A stretch of 49,356 bases of DNA from an uncultured Saprospiraceae bacterium (GTDB lineage: Bacteria > Bacteroidota > Bacteroidia > Chitinophagales > Saprospiraceae), in contig CALDTK010000067.1 in NCBI GenBank assembly GCA_937924035.1, positions 1-49,356 on the forward strand. Reading direction: 5' to 3'. Below are positions 43,801 through 49,356 of this stretch, one piece after another (position 1 is the first letter of the stretch; each line of letters starts with the position of its first letter). The position numbers and the translations under genes are program-made. Under the pieces are notes generated by a model. It was not told where the DNA came from. It did no database searches and worked only from the letters and a program-made list of their open reading frames with translations.

Positions 43801-44129
43801 CATCAAGCCATAGGTCGTAAGAAGTAGTATTTACCCCATCTGTTTGCCAATTGAAACGAATTTGCCCTGGGGAGCATTGTTCAAAGCCGTTTGTAAGTGT
43901 AATACTTTGTGAGGTTGGACCTATAAGATCAGCCGTGTACCCCCCTGGACCTGAGTCACTTTCACTGTAGTTACCTACTACTTGTGTCCCTGGTGGAGGG
44001 AAAGGAGCTTCGCAATCAATTGGCTGAGCCTGAATGCTGGAACCAAAAGTGAGCAGTAAAATCCCTATAAGGCTTATTTTAGCTAATTGAAGTCGAATGA
44101 AGTCGAATGAAGTCGAATGAAAATATCAT
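40886..44129 (-). CDS. Large T9SS beta-helix surface protein; ATG currently out of frame (candidate phase-variable)
   Basis: The open frame runs from a stop at 44126-44128 to 40886. Residues next to its 5' end form a signal peptide (RLQLAKISLIGILLLTFGSSIQAQ), then about 130 residues with a TDGVNTTSYDLWLDVVTPG domain, a long right-handed beta-helix (repeated N-G/N-x-I and TGL.I units) and a helical Leu/Glu-rich part (LESLIEEFSENGLSTEELDQL). A weak T9SS domain ends the protein (EFEIFPSPAKAGS, LLSGVFIVSYQSGD). No ATG, GTG or TTG opens this frame before the GTG at 43693, inside the mature protein. ATG 44129 is one frame off because of a 10-bp repeat; with one copy fewer it would encode 1077 aa. 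Rare ATT use at 44098 is an alternative. Base composition looks more A+T-rich than the core genes. Confidence 0.75.
44091..44120. repeat. 10-bp tandem repeat, three exact copies
   Basis: AGTCGAATGA on the + strand three times without a mismatch (44091-44100, 44101-44110, 44111-44120). It lies between the ATG at 44129 and the signal-peptide codons of the beta-helix gene. Because 10 is not a multiple of 3, each gain or loss of a unit changes the frame. Confidence 0.95.
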
Positions 44130-44153
44130 AACATGAAATTTGGTTAAAGGCTT

Positions 44154-44184
44154 TAAATATAAATAAAAAAAATTAAATATCCAA
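44154..44184 (-). promoter_or_regulatory. Promoter-like element for the T9SS pair
   Basis: TTG (44184-44182) and TATATTTA (44161-44154) on the minus strand are 20 bases apart, close to the phylum consensus. Start predicted near 44147, about 18 bases before the ATG at 44129. The region is A+T-rich, so chance matches are possible. Confidence 0.35.
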
Positions 44185-44346
44185 TTTCACAAACACAAAC
44201 ACCAAGAGAAAGACTAGCCGTTATCGTTGAATAAAGCGTCTCGACTTAAGCGAAAGTCCCTACACCAACTAAAGCTTCATTCCATAAGAATATAAATTAA
44301 GCTAATGCTTAAAAGGAAATAAATGCGCGATTAAATTGTGGTGTTA

Positions 44347-44380
44347 GGTAATCGGCAAGACTGGCACTATGCGCCTACCA
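44347..44380. repeat. 34-bp direct repeat, right copy
   Basis: Partner of 39285-39318. It covers the last codon (Trp) and stop of ftcD and its 3' flank. The repeats bracket 5.06 kb that contain only the two T9SS genes and their promoter. Confidence 0.75.
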
Positions 44381-45400
44381 CAGCTCCCCCACCTGATCAA
44401 AATCACCATACTTACCTGCATGTTCATCTCCTTCGGCTGCATAGCGCATCTTGGTTGCTGGCCCAATCGGTTGGCTCGTCAATCCCAACTTCTCGATGGC
44501 AAGTTTTGCGAAAGCGTAATCAGACAAAGGCTCACCTCCATATACATGACCAGCAGCAACCAAGGCAGAAAATGGAACGAGACCTATCATTTCACTACCC
44601 GCTACATCGCAACCGTGCTTATTTGCTTCTTCTCGAACAGCCTCATAGATCGTTGCTAGTCCTGTTTTGATAACATTAGTAACATTGATCGAAATCTGAG
44701 CATAGCCAAACGATTCTTGATACCAGCCTATCGCGCGGACGCCTGCAAGTCGTTGACCATTGCCGGTCGCGCGAATTGATTTCGCAATTCGACGCGCTAT
44801 TTTGACATCGCTTGTGCTCAGATTAATGTTGTACGCCACCAGTAGATTCCTTGCACCAACTACACTTGCACCAGCAGTCTGATGTATACCATTGGGACCG
44901 AAATCTGGCCCCATGTCCTGAGTAGGGTCTGGATGGTTTTGGCGAAAGCGAACTGCTTGAATGCCCCCCTTACGAACCTTGGCTAGTAGACGATAATCTG
45001 GTCGAGTTGCGCTCTTTTCGTAGAGATATGTCGGAACCTTCAGTTCTTCACCTAGATACGCTGCCATTTCGAGAGCCGCTTGCTTGGCCACCTTCTGTTG
45101 GAGCCCAAACAAGGGTACAAAAGGACACACATCCAACGCTCCTATGTAAGGGTGCGTGCCGCTGTAATCCGTCAAATCAATATGCTCAACGACAGCATCT
45201 GCAAGGCGCTTGGCAGCTTCTACAACTGCTGTGGGCGGGCCAAGAAAGGTGAAAACCGTCCGATTTGCATCAAAACCTACATCTCGATGTAAAAGTTGGA
45301 CATCTGCTACAGAAGTAATTGCAGCAGTGAGCAAATCAACAACTTCGAGGTTTCTGCCTTCGCTGACGTTTGGAATACATTCAAGTAATGGACCTTGCAT
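44375..45400 (-). CDS. ftcD: Glutamate formimidoyltransferase
   Basis: 341-aa enzyme that transfers the formimidoyl group from N-formimidoyl-L-glutamate to tetrahydrofolate in histidine breakdown. Both ferredoxin-like halves are present: LLECIPNVSEGRN at the N-terminus, HRDVGFDANRTVFTFLG, HPYIGALDVCPFVPL with the catalytic histidine, then GARNLLVAYNINLSTSDVKIARRIAKSIR and GYAQISINVTNV. The cyclodeaminase domain of the bifunctional enzyme is absent, as in most bacterial single-domain forms. I chose ATG 45400 (MQGPLLECIPNV), which fits the family start. No hut gene is in the window. Its last codons lie within the right 34-bp repeat. Confidence 0.93.
   Translation of the reverse strand: MQGPLLECIPNVSEGRNLEVVDLLTAAITSVADVQLLHRDVGFDANRTVFTFLGPPTAVVEAAKRLADAVVEHIDLTDYSGTHPYIGALDVCPFVPLFGLQQKVAKQAALEMAAYLGEELKVPTYLYEKSATRPDYRLLAKVRKGGIQAVRFRQNHPDPTQDMGPDFGPNGIHQTAGASVVGARNLLVAYNINLSTSDVKIARRIAKSIRATGNGQRLAGVRAIGWYQESFGYAQISINVTNVIKTGLATIYEAVREEANKHGCDVAGSEMIGLVPFSALVAAGHVYGGEPLSDYAFAKLAIEKLGLTSQPIGPATKMRYAAEGDEHAGKYGDFDQVGELW
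44503..44515 (-). repeat. Dispersed motif, variant one A shorter
   Basis: GCTTTCGCAAAAC, - orientation, sense inside ftcD. Confidence 0.6.
44936..44949 (-). repeat. Dispersed 14-mer, copy 10
   Basis: Exact, N = C, - orientation, sense inside ftcD, 420 bases from the shorter variant. Confidence 0.8.
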
Positions 45401-45462
45401 TTGACAAAGCAACGTCAAAGCTTCCGAATACCAAGTCTCAACTTGTACCTTCCGCACACATC

Positions 45463-46902
45463 ATGTCGTTGTACCTGCAAATGCCTAGTCTGATTTTACG
45501 TTTATCCCTCTCGTTCTTATTGGCAAGCATGCTATCGGCAGCGATCGCTCAAAACGTGGTGGTTAGTCAAGACATAGAGTTACGTTCAGACTCACGCTAT
45601 GAGCTTTTTGCTGGCGCTGAAGGACAAGTGATTCTTTACCGTGACGACCCAACTAAGGTGCTGCTTAATGCTTTCGGCCCAACAATGGAAGAAGTATGGT
45701 CGCGCGAACTTGATCTAGACAAAGGGCGTCCTAGTCCGCTTGGGGCTGTGGTTGCAGAAGGAGAAATAAACGTCTTCTACACCTATCGTAAAGAACGGAA
45801 CCTCCAACTAAAGATGCATCGCTATTCTGCACGAGGCAACATGACCGACTCAATGACGATCATGGAGTTGAATGATGAATTCGCAAATACAAATTACCTG
45901 CTACAAACAGACGTGGAGCATAAGTATGCAATCCTCTCCATTCAGCGCGACGTCAATACATATGCCATGATTGGGATTGAGATCGCTTCGGGTCGCGTCC
46001 TGTACGAGCTGAAATTAGACTTAAGTGCCGAGTCATTTGTGATGCGCGAGTCGTCAGATGTCTACATCGACGATTATGGGGCTGCTTATCTGTGGAGTCA
46101 AGAAAACAATCGGCGAAGTCGCTTAGATGAACATGTGGTTCAGGTTGTACGCGTCAAAATTAACGGTGAAGTAGAAACCGTCACCGTAGCAATGCCCGAG
46201 CTTTTACTTTATGACTTTGAAGTAAAGGTCGACCCTATCAACAGTCGCGTAGTTGGAGTTGGTTATTATTCTCTAAACCCAGATGAGGCAGCCGGAGTCG
46301 TTGTGGTAACGTTGCCATATAGCTTAGAGGGCCTTGCAAATATTGCCACAGCGGCATTTCCCCAAAGCTTGGTTGAAGCTGTCGATCCACGAAACAAGAG
46401 AGCAACTGGAGTTCCGTACATAGAAGCCTTAGATGTTGTTTTCCGTCGAAATGGAGGTGTATTGCTCATTGGTGAACAGCGAAAACGTACCATTCGTACA
46501 GTTGGTGGTCGGAGCGGATATTTCGGGGGGACGATAAAAACGGACTACCTCTACGAAGACATCATCCTCTCATCTATTTCAACGGATAGTCTTTCGTCTT
46601 GGCACGAGGTGCTACCGAAGAAGCAATTCAGTCAAGATGATAATGCTGCATTTTCAAGTTACTTTTTGGCCACAACTCCAAAGCAACTTCGCTTGATCTA
46701 TAACGATGAAGTCCGGAGTGGCGGAACAGTGAGTCAATATCAAATTAATGGTATTGGCGGAATCGATCGGACCAGCTTGATGAACACAGAGTATCAAGAC
46801 CTATGGTTACGACAAGAAGCTGGGGTTCAAATAACTGCCAATTCGATTGTGATTCCAAGCGAAAGACGTAATCGCCTTCGGCTGGTGAAGGTGTTGTTTT
46901 AG
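45463..46902 (+). CDS. Exported hypothetical protein, probable beta-propeller
   Basis: About 479 aa, not assigned to a named family. A signal peptide (ILRLSLSFLLASMLSAAIAQ) implies a start at 45463 or 45481; the open frame goes back to 45370 but that would overlap ftcD's start region. The body alternates strands and turns with aromatic/acidic ends (AGAEGQVILYRDD, YDFEVKVDPINSRVVGVGYYSL, VDPRNKRATG, ALDVVFRRNGGVLLIGEQRKRT), as in six- or seven-bladed propellers. There is no T9SS sorting domain; the protein ends RNRLRLVKVLF, and the terminal Phe could hint at outer-membrane contact. TACCTTCC (45446-45453), a -7-like box, lies nine bases before the ATG at 45463. Divergent from ftcD. Confidence 0.7.
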   Translation: MSLYLQMPSLILRLSLSFLLASMLSAAIAQNVVVSQDIELRSDSRYELFAGAEGQVILYRDDPTKVLLNAFGPTMEEVWSRELDLDKGRPSPLGAVVAEGEINVFYTYRKERNLQLKMHRYSARGNMTDSMTIMELNDEFANTNYLLQTDVEHKYAILSIQRDVNTYAMIGIEIASGRVLYELKLDLSAESFVMRESSDVYIDDYGAAYLWSQENNRRSRLDEHVVQVVRVKINGEVETVTVAMPELLLYDFEVKVDPINSRVVGVGYYSLNPDEAAGVVVVTLPYSLEGLANIATAAFPQSLVEAVDPRNKRATGVPYIEALDVVFRRNGGVLLIGEQRKRTIRTVGGRSGYFGGTIKTDYLYEDIILSSISTDSLSSWHEVLPKKQFSQDDNAAFSSYFLATTPKQLRLIYNDEVRSGGTVSQYQINGIGGIDRTSLMNTEYQDLWLRQEAGVQITANSIVIPSERRNRLRLVKVLF

Positions 46903-47024
46903 AAAAGATCACCTCGTTGCTTGAGGCTTGACCGTTCGTTACTTACTGCTGGACCGCTTACGTTGCTAGACTCGGCATGGATGGATTCAACATGATAGGA
47001 GCTCCGTATGCCAATTGAAAATTT

Positions 47025-47047
47025 GAAGAGTGGTTAAACCACTCTTC
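47025..47047. promoter_or_regulatory. Perfect 11-bp inverted repeat before yaaA
   Basis: GAAGAGTGGTT - A - AACCACTCTTC ends 20 bases before the yaaA ATG. It has no T run downstream on the + strand. It may be an operator, a 5' leader hairpin, or the end of the upstream transcript; the sequence does not decide. Confidence 0.5.
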
Positions 47048-47067
47048 CTCTCCGTCGTTGCTCTCAT

Positions 47068-47838
47068 ATGATCGTTGTTCTCAGCCCTGCAAAGACCTTA
47101 GATTTTAGTCCAGTTAATCTGGATACCGTAACCCAGCCCAGGCTGCTAGAGGGTACTGCACAACTTGCGGCGGTGCTTAAAAAGAAGTCACCAAAAAAGC
47201 TTAAAGACCTCATGTCTATTAGTGATAAGTTGGCTGCACAGAATGCTGAACGATTTCAAGCTTTTGACACCCCTGACAATCTCGCTTCCGCAAAACCTGC
47301 ACTGCTCGCCTTCAAAGGTGATGTGTATCGCGGACTTGATGCCAACACACTTTCTCAGGATGAACTTGCATGGGCACAAGACCACGTGCGCGTGCTATCG
47401 GGCATGTACGGATTGCTTAGACCATTTGATCTTATTCAAGCCTATCGCTTGGAAATGGGGACACAATTGAAGGTGGGTCGCAAGAAAAACCTTTATGAAT
47501 TTTGGGGCGATCGCATCACCGAACTACTCAAAGAAGATATCGCAGCAACAGGGGCAGAATTTGTACTTAACGCCGCGAGTAAGGAATACATGGAAAGTGT
47601 CGATACGAAAGCCCTAGGTGTTCCAGTAGTTGAGGCTGATTTTCGTGAACGCCGAGGTGGCAAACTCAAGTTCATCACCTTCAATGCGAAAGTGGCTCGT
47701 GGGAAGCTCGCACAGTTGGTCGTTCAAAATCAGATCACTGATCTAAAAGGATTGGAAGACCTTGATGTAAATGGCTATTGCTATGATGCCGAGCGTACAA
47801 CGGAAGGGATGGTAGCTTTTACAAAGGAGGAAGCCTAG
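47068..47838 (+). CDS. yaaA: Peroxide stress protein YaaA (DUF328/UPF0246)
   Basis: 256-aa cytoplasmic protein of the YaaA family, which in Escherichia coli belongs to the OxyR regulon and limits intracellular iron and DNA damage under hydrogen peroxide. Family landmarks are LSPAKTLDFSP at the N-terminus, ALLAFKGDVYRGLDA, HVRVLSGMYGLLRPFDLIQAYRLEMGT, KKNLYEFWGD, FVLNAASKEYMESVD and FITFNAKVARGKLAQ. Full length. A perfect 23-base palindrome lies just upstream. Confidence 0.94.
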   Translation: MIVVLSPAKTLDFSPVNLDTVTQPRLLEGTAQLAAVLKKKSPKKLKDLMSISDKLAAQNAERFQAFDTPDNLASAKPALLAFKGDVYRGLDANTLSQDELAWAQDHVRVLSGMYGLLRPFDLIQAYRLEMGTQLKVGRKKNLYEFWGDRITELLKEDIAATGAEFVLNAASKEYMESVDTKALGVPVVEADFRERRGGKLKFITFNAKVARGKLAQLVVQNQITDLKGLEDLDVNGYCYDAERTTEGMVAFTKEEA

Positions 47839-47844
47839 CTAATT

Positions 47845-48621
47845 CTAATTTGGTTTCACAAACGCTTTCGACCAAGCCTTCTGCTCGTTACGAAGTAAAA
47901 TGGCATACATGCCTGGGGGGAATGAGCTTACGTCGATAGGGCCAGATGGTGTGGTTTCAAGCAGGTGCTGGCCGCTACTTGTGTAAATGCTTAGTGCAAG
48001 ACTTTCCGATCGAATGGATGGATCTAATACGATTACATCGAGCTCAGCACTTTGCCAGTCATAGGAAAGAGAGAAAGCTTCGTCGGCAGTCGCCACCTCT
48101 TCCGAATCGCTAAAATTGACGCAGTCTCCTGTTCGAAAATCGGTCAAGGTATATGGTGTACCATCTGGTCCAGGATTTCTCAAATTGAGGCGTAGAAATA
48201 CTGTGTCTTGGCTCAACTTAAAAAATGATCGTCCAAGTGTACAAAAGTCAGGAAACATTGCACCATCAACTGGATTTCCTACTAACACACCTCGCGCTCC
48301 AATCTCGATGTACTCGTATTGACTACATGAAACTTCTCCATATTGGACTAAAGTCAAATCGTCAGGAGGAAGCACACCCGCCAATAGTTCGACTACTTCA
48401 ACGCTGTAAATTGTCTCATACCCTATCATTATTGAATCCGTCAACTCTACAACTGCAAGAAAACTTACATCGTCTCCAGCATTCGCTTGATCACCTAACT
48501 GACACAAGCTTCGATTAGCATCAGGTGTACATGAACATGCGTAGGTATCTGCAGCCACCAACAGTGATAGAACGAGGATAGTAATAATAGAAAAAGGCAG
48601 AAATACAGTTTTACTTTTCAT
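47845..48621 (-). CDS. Secreted protein with T9SS-type C-terminal domain
   Basis: 258-aa exported protein. A signal peptide (residues 1-27) ends at TYACSC, so the mature chain begins near a Cys-x-Cys; this recalls the netrin/TIMP-like (NTR) proteins, and ETIYSVEVVELLAG followed by CSQYEYIEIGARGVLVG is compatible with that OB-like fold, but the assignment is tentative. The last 70 residues resemble a T9SS sorting domain (LALSIYTSSGQHLLETTPSGPIDVSSFPPGMYAILLR), though the usual YPNP start is missing. Convergent with yaaA, only six bases apart, with no room for a separate terminator. Confidence 0.72.
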   Translation of the reverse strand: MKSKTVFLPFSIITILVLSLLVAADTYACSCTPDANRSLCQLGDQANAGDDVSFLAVVELTDSIMIGYETIYSVEVVELLAGVLPPDDLTLVQYGEVSCSQYEYIEIGARGVLVGNPVDGAMFPDFCTLGRSFFKLSQDTVFLRLNLRNPGPDGTPYTLTDFRTGDCVNFSDSEEVATADEAFSLSYDWQSAELDVIVLDPSIRSESLALSIYTSSGQHLLETTPSGPIDVSSFPPGMYAILLRNEQKAWSKAFVKPN

Positions 48622-48720
48622 GTCGATACTACTTGGAGATATTTTGTCTGATCCTAAAGTATAAAAAATGTCTGAAGACTAGTAATCACTTCATCCCATT
48701 CCTTATCCGATATTTACCGC

Positions 48721-49356
48721 ATGCAACTCACCCTTCATCAACGAACGCTCCGCTTGCGCAATCACTTCACGATTGCACGCAACACACGCACAGAGCAGCA
48801 GACAACCGTTGTTGAGCTGAGTGACGGCGAAGGAAATGTGGGTTACGGCGAGGTGAGCGACAATCCCTATTACACGCAGGCAAGTCCCGATGTAGTTGCT
48901 ATAGTATTGTCTTCTGTAAAGGAGGTTTTGGCGACAGCAGACCCAGACAAGCCTACACGACTCTACGACGAAGTGCATAGCCAACTCGCGATGACAGGCG
49001 AGGTGAACTACTTCGCACTCAGTGCACTCGATATGGCCGCCCATGATTTGGCAGCCAAACGTGCTCAGTTACCGCTGTACAAGTATTGGAGATTTGATTG
49101 GGAAAGCGAAAAGATTCCTCCTTCCAATTACACCTTGAGTATTGATGCGCCGATCGAGGTTTTGGCGACAGCTCAAGAGACAGCTTGGCCGAGTTTTAAA
49201 ATCAAACTTGGCGGAAAGGACGACTTAGCAACCATCGATTTGTTGCGCAAAAATCTTCCGCAAACACAGTTGTGTGTAGATGCAAATGGCTCTTGGGAAG
49301 TTGAAGAAGCTCTCGTCAACATCAAGCATTTGAAGGAGCGGAATATTGCCTTCGTT
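48721..49356 (+). CDS. Dipeptide epimerase, enolase superfamily (3' end outside window)
   Basis: The first 212 codons of an L-Ala-D/L-Glu-type dipeptide epimerase, which acts on murein-derived or other dipeptides. The capping-domain N-terminus (LTLHQRTLRLRNHFTIARNTRTEQQTTVVEL) is followed by GYGEVSDNPYY and a helical part with ALSALDMAAHDLAAKRAQLPLYKYW. The catalytic K-x-K is K160-I-K162 in FKIKLGG and the first metal ligand is D187 in VDANGSW. The second and third metal ligands and the other lysine lie beyond the window. The substrate cannot be fixed from this part. Two GTTTTGGCGACAGC stretches (48925, 49159) are one-mismatch versions of the dispersed 14-mer. Confidence 0.88.
   Translation, partial: MQLTLHQRTLRLRNHFTIARNTRTEQQTTVVELSDGEGNVGYGEVSDNPYYTQASPDVVAIVLSSVKEVLATADPDKPTRLYDEVHSQLAMTGEVNYFALSALDMAAHDLAAKRAQLPLYKYWRFDWESEKIPPSNYTLSIDAPIEVLATAQETAWPSFKIKLGGKDDLATIDLLRKNLPQTQLCVDANGSWEVEEALVNIKHLKERNIAFV

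Noticed and set aside
39285-44380. Integron cassette or attC site
   Set aside because: GTTAGGT at 44344 looks like one half of an attC core, but the left copy has no matching core, and no integrase gene is seen.
1-49356. CRISPR arrays, tRNA, rRNA, insertion sequences or prophage
   Set aside because: No regularly spaced repeats, cloverleaf-type sequences, transposase, integrase or phage structural genes were recognised.

Overview
The window is from a member of the Bacteroidota. Support comes from type IX secretion (T9SS) C-terminal domains on exported proteins, several families seen mostly in this phylum (DUF4837, DUF3078, DUF2911, DUF2723, Bacteroidota-type Lgt), many lipoproteins, and promoter-like boxes close to the phylum's -33 TTTG / -7 TAnnTTTG consensus instead of clear Shine-Dalgarno sites. 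The order is not decided; a marine flavobacterial or saprospirial lineage would fit. No rRNA, tRNA, CRISPR array, transposase or phage gene was seen. Genes run on both strands and most of the window is ordinary chromosome.

Layout. 1-9.9 kb: 3' part of dnaX, lgt, a PrxQ-like peroxiredoxin, the N-degron pair clpS-aat, a lipoprotein peptide deformylase (-), an M23 peptidase and a membrane pyrophosphatase. 9.9-15 kb: a hairpin-rich spacer, two overlapping lipoprotein genes, a serine-hydrolase-fold protein lacking its catalytic Ser/Lys, a 62-aa gene with its own promoter and terminator, and a DUF4837 lipoprotein. 15-21.8 kb: DUF2723 glycosyltransferase-like protein, rpiB, M28 peptidase, DUF3078 outer-membrane protein. 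21.9-24.3 kb: an ECF sigma operon with a 76-aa coupled gene and an MscS-like TM-helix protein, then a 0.75 kb gap. 24.3-31.8 kb: hpt, a MacB-type permease, a Wzx/Wzz/Wzy surface-polysaccharide block, and an ECF sigma / zinc anti-sigma-TPR pair in the same run. 31.9-39.1 kb: PD40 propeller protein, alpha/beta hydrolase, trehalose synthase treS, DUF819 transporter-like protein, group III truncated haemoglobin, DUF2911 protein. 39.3-44.1 kb: two adjacent T9SS cargo genes flanked by a 34-bp direct repeat. 44.4-49.4 kb: ftcD, a secreted propeller-like protein, yaaA, a secreted T9SS-type protein, and the 5' part of a dipeptide epimerase.

Most interesting signals: (1) dnaX carries an in-frame A9 tract followed five bases later by a stem-loop, and a -1 shift there meets a stop at once, just after domain III; this is the architecture of programmed tau/gamma production. 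(2) The large T9SS beta-helix gene has three copies of a 10-bp tandem repeat between its only good ATG and its signal peptide; three copies are out of frame, two would be exactly in frame, which suggests phase variation. (3) A non-palindromic 14-mer, GCTTTCGCNAAAAC, occurs ten times exactly in 49 kb, within and between genes, against an expectation well below one. (4) The T9SS pair is bounded by a 31/34-identical direct repeat that covers the stop codons of both ftcD and the second T9SS gene.
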